Positions 1-6,674 of a stretch of DNA of 24,594 bases are shown here, in pieces. The notes below the pieces were generated by a model that was not told where the DNA came from, ran no database searches, and was given only the letters and a program-made list of their open reading frames with translations. Origin of the DNA: Neisseria lactamica (GTDB taxonomy: Bacteria > Pseudomonadota > Gammaproteobacteria > Burkholderiales > Neisseriaceae). The translations under genes were made by a program, and so were the position numbers. The DNA lies in assembly GCA_001067655.1 (NCBI GenBank), contig JUNU01000207.1, positions 1-24,594 on the forward strand, in the 5' to 3' direction. Every line of letters starts with the position of its first letter. Position 1 is the first letter of the stretch.

Positions 1-50
1 ACTGTCTGCGGCTTCGTCGCCTTGTCCTGATTTAAATTTAATCCACTATA
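1..50. mobile_element. Correia repeat enclosed element (CREE), right half, cut by window edge
   Basis: The segment ends in the Correia terminal inverted repeat (TTTAATCCACTATA at 37-50). It carries the internal GTCTGCGGCTTCGTCGCC block typical of neisserial Correia elements. The left half lies outside the window. It is a non-autonomous MITE-like element with no coding capacity. Confidence 0.9.
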
Positions 51-59
51 TATTGGGTT

Positions 60-71
60 TTCAGACGACCT
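60..71 (-). repeat. DNA uptake sequence (DUS), single copy
   Basis: Exact reverse-complement copy of AGGTCGTCTGAA, lying between the Correia end and the 3' end of the aminotransferase gene. It has no inverted partner nearby in the window, so it is a DUS only and not a hairpin terminator. Confidence 0.85.
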
Positions 72-92
72 TTGGGTATTGCCTGATGCGGA

Positions 93-1286
93 TTACAACA
101 CTTTTACGATGCTTTCGCACAGGTAGTCGATGTTGTCATCGGTAATGCCGGCGACGTTGATGCGGCCGGAGCGCACGGCGTAGATGGCGAATTCGTTTTT
201 CAGGCGGTCGACTTGTTCGGGCGTGAGGCCGCTGAAGGAGAACATGCCGTTTTGTTCGATAATGAAATCGAAGTCTTGATTTGCGCCTTTGGCTTTGAGC
301 AGCTCGACGAATTTTTGGCGCATGGCTTTGATGCGGCCGCGCATTTCGTCGAGTTCGGCAATCCATTGTGCTTTCAAATCCGCGTCTTTCAACACAAGGG
401 CGATGGTGTTTGCGCCGTGGGAGGCGGGGTTGGAGTAGAGGGTGCGGATGATGGTTTTGACTTGGCTGTGGGCGCGGGCGGCGGTGGCTTCATCTTCTGC
501 GACTAAGGTGAATGCGCCGACGCGTTCGTTATACATGCCGAAGTTTTTGGAATAGGAGCTGGCGATGAGCAATTCTTTGTTGTATTTCAGGAAGGTGCGC
601 AAGCCGTATGCGTCTTCTTCGAGACCGTTGCCGAAGCCTTGGTAGGCAAAGTCAAACAGGGGCAGCCAGCCTTTTTCGGCGGAGAGTTTGGCGAGGGTTT
701 CCCATTGTTCGGGCGTAGGGTCGATGCCGGTGGGGTTGTGGCAGCAGCCGTGCAAGAGGATGACGTCGCCTTTTTGCGCTTGGCTCAGGTCTTCAAGCAT
801 GCCGTCCCAGTCCAAGCCGTGTTTGGCGGCGTCGTAGTAGCGGTAGGGCTTGTCCTGGATGCCGACGGCTTTGAAGATGGCGTTGTGGTTGGGCCATGTA
901 GGGTTGGAAATCCAGACGGTTTGTGCGTTCAACTGGCGTTTGGCGAACTCGGCGGCAATGCGTAATGCGCCTGTGCCGCCGAGGCTTTGGGCGGTTTTGG
1001 CGCGGCGGCTGGCGACGATTTCGTGGTCTCTTCCAAAGAGGAGGATTTGGGTTTGCTCGTTGTAGTCGGCAACGCCGTCGATGGTGAGGTAGTTTTTGGT
1101 GGTTTCGCTCTCGAGCAGGCGTTTTTCGGCTTCTTTGACGGCTTTGACGATGGGGGTCGCGCCGGCTGCGTCTTTATATACGCCGATGCCGAGGTTGACT
1201 TTTTCGGGACGGGTTTCGGCTTTGAATGCTTCGCCCAAGCCTAAGATGGGGTCTGCGGGGGCGGCTTCGATGTGATTGAAGAACAT
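93..1286 (-). CDS. tyrB: Aromatic-amino-acid / aspartate aminotransferase (class I, PLP-dependent)
   Basis: Cytosolic PLP enzyme that moves the amino group between aspartate or aromatic amino acids and 2-oxoglutarate. The 397-residue length is the family norm. Visible landmarks are CCHNPTG around residue 184 (cofactor-contacting Asn), FDFAYQGFG at 211-219 (Asp212 for the pyridine nitrogen, Tyr215), SYSKNFG with Schiff-base Lys247, and SGRINVAG with the substrate-carboxylate Arg375. The fold starts directly at MFFNHIEAAPADPILGL, so the ATG at 1286 is the natural start; a modest GCGAGAAA ribosome site precedes it. It lies 103 bp downstream of the VTT-domain gene on the same strand and may have its own promoter. 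Family certain; aspC versus tyrB naming is uncertain because specificity cannot be read from sequence alone. Confidence 0.95.
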   Translation of the reverse strand: MFFNHIEAAPADPILGLGEAFKAETRPEKVNLGIGVYKDAAGATPIVKAVKEAEKRLLESETTKNYLTIDGVADYNEQTQILLFGRDHEIVASRRAKTAQSLGGTGALRIAAEFAKRQLNAQTVWISNPTWPNHNAIFKAVGIQDKPYRYYDAAKHGLDWDGMLEDLSQAQKGDVILLHGCCHNPTGIDPTPEQWETLAKLSAEKGWLPLFDFAYQGFGNGLEEDAYGLRTFLKYNKELLIASSYSKNFGMYNERVGAFTLVAEDEATAARAHSQVKTIIRTLYSNPASHGANTIALVLKDADLKAQWIAELDEMRGRIKAMRQKFVELLKAKGANQDFDFIIEQNGMFSFSGLTPEQVDRLKNEFAIYAVRSGRINVAGITDDNIDYLCESIVKVL

Positions 1287-1332
1287 GATTTCTCGCTTTG
1301 CAAAAATGAAGGGACGGGATATTTCCTTTGGG

Positions 1333-1361
1333 ATTTTACGCTGTTTCAGGTCGTCTGAAAA
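1333..1361 (-). promoter_or_regulatory. Candidate sigma-70 promoter for tyrB, -35 overlapping a DUS
   Basis: On the minus strand TTTTCA (1356-1361) and TAAAAT (1333-1338) are separated by 17 bp. The -35 overlaps the end of the DUS at 1348-1359. The -35 matches only 4 of 6 consensus bases, so this is tentative. Confidence 0.35.
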
Positions 1362-1389
1362 TGAATGCGGCAGGTTTTGCGCAAATGGT

Positions 1390-1800
1390 TTACATCAGAC
1401 CTTTGATACCGGCGAGGATGATGCCGTAGCGCAGGATTTTTCCGGTCAGGAGCATGAGTGCGGAGGTGTAGGGGTTGAGCCTGAGCCAGCCTGCGGCAAT
1501 GGGCAGTGCATCGCCGATAACGGGCAGCCAGGCAAACAAAAGGGGCAGGGTGCCCCAGCGTTGGAGCAGGCGCAGGGTCTTTTCAGACGACCTTTTCTTG
1601 GACGGAATCATCCGCCCCATCCAATAGGAAACCATGCTGCCTAAGCCGTTTGCCAGTCCGGCGCACAACCACGCGCCGTATGCCTGTTCGGGATAGTTGT
1701 AGATGAACGCGGCGAAGGCGGCTTCGGATGTGCCGGGCAGGATGGTGGCGGAGGTAAAGGCGGAGGCGGCAAGTCCGAGATAGGCGTAAATGAGGGGCAT
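1390..1800 (-). CDS. Small DedA/YqaA-type (VTT domain) membrane protein
   Basis: A 136-residue inner-membrane protein resembling the YqaA branch of the DedA/SNARE-associated (VTT) family, which is linked to membrane lipid homeostasis. It has an N-terminal hydrophobic segment with TSATILPGTSE, then a Gly-rich ANGLGSMVSYWMGR segment typical of the family, a short basic loop, and a second membrane half containing FAWLPVIGDALPIAAGWLR. The basic loop KKRSSEK is encoded by an intragenic DUS (1582-1593), which suggests this loop tolerates inserted sequence. It starts at the ATG ending at 1800 and runs in the same direction as the aminotransferase gene. Substrate unknown; family assignment is from recalled motifs. 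Confidence 0.8.
   Translation of the reverse strand: MPLIYAYLGLAASAFTSATILPGTSEAAFAAFIYNYPEQAYGAWLCAGLANGLGSMVSYWMGRMIPSKKRSSEKTLRLLQRWGTLPLLFAWLPVIGDALPIAAGWLRLNPYTSALMLLTGKILRYGIILAGIKGLM
1582..1593 (-). repeat. Intragenic DUS in the VTT-domain gene
   Basis: Exact DUS in reverse orientation. Read in the gene's frame it encodes part of the loop K-R-S-S-E-K between the two membrane halves. Confidence 0.9.
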
Positions 1801-1825
1801 GGCGGATAAGTTTGCGTCAGGTCAA

Positions 1826-1837
1826 AGGTCGTCTGAA
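1826..1837 (+). repeat. DNA uptake sequence, single copy
   Basis: Exact AGGTCGTCTGAA in the divergent intergenic region between the VTT-domain gene (minus) and gluP (plus), without a nearby inverted partner. Confidence 0.85.
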
Positions 1838-1958
1838 ATAAGATTTTAAGTCGTTTGCGGGTAGATTTTTTGTAAAATTCAGACTGATTCTGTCTATAAA
1901 AATGCGTTATCGGACAGAATCTTGCTGAAACTCGATGTAGTCGGCGTGTTTTCAGTGT

Positions 1959-1986
1959 TTGCAAGAATGGCAAAAGCCAGTATGAT
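1959..1986 (+). promoter_or_regulatory. Candidate sigma-70 promoter for gluP
   Basis: TTGCAA (1959-1964), a 16-bp spacer and TATGAT (1981-1986) lie about 65 bp before the gluP start codon, in an otherwise AT-rich divergent spacer. Confidence 0.5.
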
Positions 1987-2051
1987 TCAGCCCGTTATTA
2001 ACGGATATTAACTGTTTGTACGGTCAATTCCAATAAATCGAAAGGCAAATC

Positions 2052-3275
2052 ATGTCTACGCCATCACAACAAAACCATAACCCCGCGCTGGTCGTCCTGA
2101 CCGCGCTCTTCTTCATGATGGGTTTCATCACCTGCATGAACGACATCCTGATTCCGCATCTGCAAAAAATTTTCACGCTAACCAACGTTCAGGCGATGTT
2201 GGTTCAGTTCTGCTTCTTTACCGCCTATGCCATCATGTCGATTCCGATGGGGCATCTCGTCGGTAAAATCGGCTATAAAAACGGCGTCATCGGCGGCTTC
2301 TTGCTGACCGCCGTCGGATGCTTGTTGTTTTATCCTGCCGCAGACAGCCAATCTTACCCGACTTTCTTGGGCGCGCTCTTCATTCTTGCTTCGGGCGTAA
2401 CCCTGTTGCAGGTTTCGGGTAATCCGTATGTGACCCTGTTGGCGAAACCGGGCAAAGAATCTGCAACGCTGACTTTGGTGCAGGCATTCAATTCATTGGG
2501 TACGACGATTGCTCCGAAAATCGGTGCACTGCTCATTTTTACAGATGCGGCTCAGAAAGCCAGCAAAGCCGAGCAAATTGCTTCCGTCCAAATCCCTTAT
2601 TTGGGTTTGGCGGGATTGTTGATCCTCCTCGCCGTCTTCGTGAAAATGATCCGCCTGCCCGATGCACGCAAAATTGCCGTTGAGGAAAGCGAACACAATC
2701 ACGACGGCAAACACAGCGTGTGGCAATACAAACACCTCCTTTTGGGTATGGTCGGCATTTTCTGCTACGTTGGTGCGGAAGTATCCATCGGCTCTTTCAT
2801 GGTCAATATTTTGGGCTTTCTGAAAGGATTGAGTCATGCCGAAGGTGCGGAGATGTTGATGTATTACTGGGGTGGTGCAATGGTCGGACGCTTCCTCGGT
2901 TCGGCGGTGATGGCTCGAGTCGCGCCGAACCGCTACCTTGCCTTTAATGCCTCAGTCGCTACTGCTTTGCTCGTCATTGCCATCGTGGTTGGTAAAGGCA
3001 ATGCCGACATCGCCATGTGGGCATTGATTGCCATCGGTTTTTTCAACTCCATTATGTTCCCAACCATCTTCTCGCTGGCAACCAAAAACCTCGGCAAATT
3101 TACCAATTCTGCTTCAGGTATTCTTTGTACCGCCATCGTTGGCGGCGCGCTGATTCCTGTCTTGCAAGGTAAGATCGCCGATGATTTCGGTATGATGATT
3201 TCTTATGTTGCACCTGCCGTGTGCTACCTCTACATCGTCTTCTTTGCCCTCAAAGGTTATAAAGCCGACGAGTAA
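2052..3275 (+). CDS. gluP: Glucose/galactose MFS transporter (FucP/GluP family)
   Basis: Inner-membrane sugar:H+/Na+ symporter of the fucose/glucose permease family in the major facilitator superfamily. The 407 residues and about 12 hydrophobic segments match the family. Characteristic stretches are FFMMGFITCMNDILIPHLQ near the N terminus, the conserved Asn-Pro in SGNPYV around residue 124, and AFNSLGTTIAPKIGALL in the first half. The hydrophilic central loop (about residues 204-225, rich in E, H, D, K) splits the two six-helix halves. An AAAGG site at 2041-2045 supports the ATG at 2052. The gene is monocistronic, with its own promoter and a DUS-pair terminator. In Neisseria the family imports glucose and/or galactose; exact substrate is not readable here. 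Confidence 0.92.
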   Translation: MSTPSQQNHNPALVVLTALFFMMGFITCMNDILIPHLQKIFTLTNVQAMLVQFCFFTAYAIMSIPMGHLVGKIGYKNGVIGGFLLTAVGCLLFYPAADSQSYPTFLGALFILASGVTLLQVSGNPYVTLLAKPGKESATLTLVQAFNSLGTTIAPKIGALLIFTDAAQKASKAEQIASVQIPYLGLAGLLILLAVFVKMIRLPDARKIAVEESEHNHDGKHSVWQYKHLLLGMVGIFCYVGAEVSIGSFMVNILGFLKGLSHAEGAEMLMYYWGGAMVGRFLGSAVMARVAPNRYLAFNASVATALLVIAIVVGKGNADIAMWALIAIGFFNSIMFPTIFSLATKNLGKFTNSASGILCTAIVGGALIPVLQGKIADDFGMMISYVAPAVCYLYIVFFALKGYKADE

Positions 3276-3288
3276 GCGTTGACTGGAC

Positions 3289-3337
3289 AAAAGGTCGTCT
3301 GAAAACTTGGAAATCAGGTTTTCAGACGACCTTTTTT
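3289..3337 (+). terminator. DUS-pair hairpin terminator after gluP
   Basis: Inverted DUS copies (3292-3303 and 3320-3331) extend into a stem AAAAGGTCGTCTGAAAAC with its complement, followed by a T run. It starts 13 bp after the stop codon. Confidence 0.85.
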
Positions 3338-3375
3338 CGTTGGGACGGACTTTTAAACCTGATCCGTTCAAACCA

Positions 3376-3387
3376 AGGTCGTCTGAA
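3376..3387 (+). repeat. DNA uptake sequence, single copy
   Basis: Exact DUS upstream of the hydrolase gene, about 120 bp before its ribosome site. Confidence 0.85.
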
Positions 3388-3505
3388 AATACGGCAACAG
3401 ATTTTAACCGGACCTTAAGCCCGTTTTCAAAAGGCAGAACGCGTCCGCAATATGGTCTGACTGACTTATGGCATAATGCTAGCGGCAAAAATACAGGAGG
3501 TCCTC

Positions 3506-4129
3506 ATGTCGAAAATCATCTTATTACACGGACTGCACATGCACTCTTGGGTGATGAAACCTTTAGCGGATATGCTGGAAAAGCAAGGCTTTGACGTTGC
3601 CCTGTTCGGTTATTACAGCGTCTGGCACACCATGCAGCAGCATACGCAGGCGTTGGCGGAGTTTGTTGAAAAACACGATACGGGCGAGCCTCTGCATTTT
3701 GCCGGACACAGTCTGGGCGGGCTGGTGTTGCGCCACTTTGCCGCCGCACACCCCGAAAAAATCACCGGGCGCATCGTTACTTTCGGTACGCCCCACCAAG
3801 GCAGCCGGGCGGCGCAAAGGGTGTTCCGGCTTGGATTGAAAACCCCCGTACTCGGCGGCGCTTATCGCGATGCGCTCGACGGCGGCACGCCTGATTTGCC
3901 CGAACATATCGAGCTGGGTAGTATCGCCGGCAATAAACCGCTCGGACTGGGGCGCGTATTGGGCTTGCACGGCGAACACGACGGTACGGTTTTGGTCAGT
4001 GAAACCCGCTGCCCGAATATGCGCGACCACGTTATCTTGCCCGTCAGCCATAGCGGTATGCTGTTTAAACACATTACCGCCGAGCAAACCGCAACATTTT
4101 TGCGCGAAGGGCAGTTTAATCATGGATAA
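3506..4129 (+). CDS. Alpha/beta-hydrolase (lipase/esterase-like)
   Basis: A 207-residue cytosolic alpha/beta-hydrolase. The start ATG at 3506 follows a perfect AGGAGG (3495-3500, 5-bp gap). An in-frame upstream ATG at 3476 is rejected because it precedes that site. The protein opens with the strand-plus-oxyanion segment IILLHGLHMHSW, has the nucleophile elbow GHSLGG with Ser69, and ends with plausible acid and base residues Asp159 (GEHDGTV) and His182 (PVSHSGM). The pattern GTPHQGSRAA after the elbow is typical of small lipase-like proteins without signal peptides. No substrate can be assigned. It is monocistronic, between the gluP terminator and a strong hairpin. Confidence 0.85.
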   Translation: MSKIILLHGLHMHSWVMKPLADMLEKQGFDVALFGYYSVWHTMQQHTQALAEFVEKHDTGEPLHFAGHSLGGLVLRHFAAAHPEKITGRIVTFGTPHQGSRAAQRVFRLGLKTPVLGGAYRDALDGGTPDLPEHIELGSIAGNKPLGLGRVLGLHGEHDGTVLVSETRCPNMRDHVILPVSHSGMLFKHITAEQTATFLREGQFNHG

Positions 4130-4142
4130 AAAGATATAAAAT

Positions 4143-4182
4143 ATTTTTTAAATTAAAATAAAGATATTTTATTTTAAAAAAT
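4143..4182. other. AT-only long hairpin downstream of the hydrolase gene
   Basis: ATTTTTTAAA (4143-4152) pairs with TTTAAAAAAT (4173-4182) and AAAATA (4155-4160) with TATTTT (4165-4170) around an AAGA loop, giving one almost continuous 40-nt hairpin. It starts 14 bp after the stop codon and could stabilise or end the hydrolase transcript, though no clear U tract follows. Confidence 0.5.
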
Positions 4183-4237
4183 CAAAATTAAAATCATATC
4201 GCATCAACTGAAATCTGTTATTACATTCATAAAAAAT

Positions 4238-4278
4238 CACGGGGTCGTCTGAAAAGCGGTTTTTCAGACGACCCCGTG
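4238..4278. terminator. 18-bp perfect DUS-variant hairpin between the hydrolase and nhaC genes
   Basis: CACGGGGTCGTCTGAAAA (4238-4255) and its exact complement (4261-4278) surround a 5-nt GCGGT loop. Both arms hold the variant GGGTCGTCTGAA. There is no T run, so it may act as an mRNA 3' stabiliser or a weak terminator. Confidence 0.7.
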
Positions 4279-4319
4279 TGCTAAACTTCGTTAAATACAC
4301 ACAAAACAGGCAAAGCAAT

Positions 4320-5708
4320 ATGTTTGCATTCAAATCACTGCTCAATATGCCGCGCGGAGAAGCTCTTGCCGTCGTCGTGGCGTTAATCGGGGCGATGGGT
4401 TACACCATCATTTCGCTGGGCTGGCTGCCCCATATGTCCATCATTGCCGCCATTACCGTCCTCATCCTCTACGGTCTTGCACGCGGGTTGAAATATAACG
4501 ACATGCAAAAAGGCATGGTCGGCGCGGTGGGGCAGGGTATGGGTGCGATTTACCTGTTTTTCTTCATCGGACTGATGGTCAGCGCGCTGATGATGAGCGG
4601 CGCGATTCCGACGCTGATGTATTACGGTTTCGGGCTGATTTCCCCCACTTATTTCTATTTTTCTGCTTTCGCGCTGTGTTCCATTATCGGCGTATCCATC
4701 GGCAGCAGTTTGACCACTTGCGCCACCGTCGGCGTTGCCTTTATGGGCATGGCGGCGGCGTTTCATGCCGATTTGGCAATGACGGCGGGCGCGATTGTGT
4801 CCGGCGCGTTCTTCGGCGACAAAATGTCCCCGCTCTCCGATACTACGGGCATTTCGGCTTCTATTGTCGGCATTGATTTGTTCGAACACATCAAAAACAT
4901 GATGTACACCACCATTCCTGCGTGGCTCATCAGCGCGGCATTGATGCTGTGGCTCTTGCCCAATGTCGCCGCACACGATATGAACAGCGTCGAATCCTTC
5001 CGCAGCCAGCTCGAAGCGACAGGCTTGGTACACGGCTATTCGCTGATTCCGTTTGCGCTGTTGGTCGTGTTGGCGCTGTTGCGCGTTAACGCCGTCGTCG
5101 CCATGCTCTTCACCATCATCGCTGCACTTGGCGTTACCTATTTCCACAGTACGCCCGATTTGAACCAGCTCGGCACTTGGTTTTACGGCGGCTACAAACT
5201 CGAAGGCGAAGCGTTCCAAGACATCGCCAAACTCATTTCGCGCGGCGGTTTGGAAAGCATGTTCTTCACGCAAACCATCGTGATTCTCGGTATGAGTTTG
5301 GGCGGGTTGCTGTTTACACTCGGCGTGATTCCGTCGCTGCTGGACGCCATCCGCGCGTTCCTGACCACCGCCGGACGCGCTACATTCAGCGTTGCCGCCA
5401 CGTCGGTCGGCGTCAATTTCCTCATCGGCGAACAATATTTGAGTATTTTGCTTTCCGGCGAAACCTTCAAACCCGTGTACGACAAGCTCGGTCTGCATTC
5501 GCGCAACCTTTCGCGTACGCTTGAAGACGCGGGTACGGTCATCAACCCGCTTGTGCCGTGGAGCGTCTGCGGCGTGTTCATCAGCCACGCCCTCGGCGTA
5601 CCCGTCTGGGAATACCTGCCTTATGCCTTCTTCTGCTATTTGAGCCTGATTTTGACGCTGCTGTTCGGTTGGACAGGTCTGACGTTGAGCAAGAAAGAAA
5701 CCGCTTAA
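4320..5708 (+). CDS. nhaC: NhaC-family Na+/H+ antiporter
   Basis: A 462-residue polytopic inner-membrane protein of the NhaC antiporter family, expelling Na+ in exchange for protons. Hydrophobic segments run the full length. Diagnostic stretches are the Gly/Ser-rich SIIGVSIGSSLTTCATVG, the conserved FFGDKMSPLSDTTGISASIVG (about residues 163-183), and LEDAGTVINPLVPWSVCG near the C terminus. I chose ATG 4320 over the in-frame ATG at 4278 because the latter overlaps the base of an 18-bp hairpin. AGG at 4308-4310 is the only, weak, ribosome site. It is a single gene closed by a DUS terminator. A second NhaC-family gene lies at 8367-9887, so the two may differ in the substrate exchanged. Confidence 0.9.
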   Translation: MFAFKSLLNMPRGEALAVVVALIGAMGYTIISLGWLPHMSIIAAITVLILYGLARGLKYNDMQKGMVGAVGQGMGAIYLFFFIGLMVSALMMSGAIPTLMYYGFGLISPTYFYFSAFALCSIIGVSIGSSLTTCATVGVAFMGMAAAFHADLAMTAGAIVSGAFFGDKMSPLSDTTGISASIVGIDLFEHIKNMMYTTIPAWLISAALMLWLLPNVAAHDMNSVESFRSQLEATGLVHGYSLIPFALLVVLALLRVNAVVAMLFTIIAALGVTYFHSTPDLNQLGTWFYGGYKLEGEAFQDIAKLISRGGLESMFFTQTIVILGMSLGGLLFTLGVIPSLLDAIRAFLTTAGRATFSVAATSVGVNFLIGEQYLSILLSGETFKPVYDKLGLHSRNLSRTLEDAGTVINPLVPWSVCGVFISHALGVPVWEYLPYAFFCYLSLILTLLFGWTGLTLSKKETA

Positions 5709-5725
5709 CGCAGCGGAATAGACGG

Positions 5726-5767
5726 GTCGTCTGAAAACCTTCGGCATCGGTTTTCAGACGACTTTTT
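5726..5767 (+). terminator. DUS-pair hairpin terminator after nhaC
   Basis: GTCGTCTGAAAACC (5726-5739) pairs with GGTTTTCAGACGAC (5749-5762), followed by five T residues. It is 17 bp past the stop codon. Confidence 0.85.
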
Positions 5768-5820
5768 GCGTTATAATCGGGCAAACGATAAAGACACACA
5801 CAAATCCTACCCATATCCCC

Positions 5821-6453
5821 ATGAACAAACAGATCCGCCAAGAAATTTTCGAGCGTTTCCGCGCTGCCAATCCCCATCCGACCACCGAGCTTCATTTCAA
5901 TTCCCCCTTCGAGCTTTTGATTGCCGTTTTGCTGTCGGCGCAGGCGACCGATGTGGGCGTGAACAAGGCGACGGCGAAGCTGTTTCCGGTTGCCAATACG
6001 CCGCAGGCGATGCTGGATTTGGGTTTGGACGGCGTGATGGAATACACGAAAACCATCGGGCTTTATAAAACCAAGTCCAAACACATCATGCAGACTTGCC
6101 GTATCCTGCTGGAAAAATACAACGGTGAAGTGCCGGAAGACCGCGAGGCTTTGGAATCGTTGCCGGGCGTGGGGCGCAAGACGGCAAATGTGGTATTGAA
6201 CACGGCGTTCGGTCATCCCGTCATGGCGGTCGATACGCATATCTTCAGAGTGTCCAACCGAACCAAAATCGCGCCGGGCAAGGATGTGCGCGAAGTGGAA
6301 GACAAGCTGATGCGTTTTGTGCCGAAAGAGTTTTTGATGGATGCGCACCACTGGCTGATTTTGCACGGACGCTACACCTGTAAGGCGCAGAAGCCGCAAT
6401 GCGGGAAATGTATGATTAATGATTTATGCGAGTATGGCGCGAAGTTGATGTAA
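5821..6453 (+). CDS. nth: Endonuclease III (DNA glycosylase/AP lyase)
   Basis: Base-excision-repair enzyme that removes oxidised pyrimidines and nicks the abasic site. The 210 residues align position for position with the well-known E. coli protein. Helix-hairpin-helix LPGVGRKTANVVL is at 114-126 with catalytic Lys120, catalytic Asp138 lies in VDTHIFRV, and the [4Fe-4S] cluster cysteines are Cys187, Cys194, Cys197 and Cys203 (C-x6-C-x2-C-x5-C). The start ATG at 5821 is set by homology; no real Shine-Dalgarno sequence precedes it (CCCATATCCCC). TATAAT at 5772-5777, just after the nhaC terminator, is a likely -10 box. It appears to be a single gene. Confidence 0.97.
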   Translation: MNKQIRQEIFERFRAANPHPTTELHFNSPFELLIAVLLSAQATDVGVNKATAKLFPVANTPQAMLDLGLDGVMEYTKTIGLYKTKSKHIMQTCRILLEKYNGEVPEDREALESLPGVGRKTANVVLNTAFGHPVMAVDTHIFRVSNRTKIAPGKDVREVEDKLMRFVPKEFLMDAHHWLILHGRYTCKAQKPQCGKCMINDLCEYGAKLM

Positions 6454-6540
6454 ACGTTGATAAATTGTAAACAATCAACAAAACAACCTTTCCATTAGGT
6501 TAAAATTTCTGACGGCATTTTTTTATTTAAAATGAAATGC

Positions 6541-6568
6541 TTGAAAAAATATGGGCAAAAGGTAAAAT
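6541..6568 (+). promoter_or_regulatory. Candidate sigma-70 promoter for htrA
   Basis: TTGAAA (6541-6546), a 16-bp spacer and TAAAAT (6563-6568), about 107 bp before the chosen start codon. Confidence 0.5.
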
Positions 6569-6674
6569 TCGACCTTATCGGGTTGGAAAACGATAAAAGT
6601 TTCAGATGACCCCGGTTTTTAAGATGCAAGAACACAATCCGTTATTCGGAAAAGGAAACGCGGTGCGCGAAAAA

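Noticed and set aside
1641..1973. Minus-strand ORF overlapping the VTT-domain gene and the gluP promoter region
   Set aside because: Pro/Ser/Thr-rich translation in a second frame of a real gene; no start signal.
4278..4319. Upstream in-frame ATG extension of NhaC
   Set aside because: It begins at the last base of an 18-bp hairpin with no ribosome site; the protein looks natural from 4320.
4383..5747. 454-residue minus-strand ORF opposite nhaC
   Set aside because: Composition is Gln/Arg/His/Glu-rich with no domain, and it is fully antisense to a clear NhaC antiporter.
6485..6512. Sigma-E-like promoter (AACCTT, 17 bp, TCTGA) upstream of htrA
   Set aside because: The -35 mismatches the AACTT core and spacing is one base long. 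It is too weak to list, although degP is sigma-E-controlled in E. coli.
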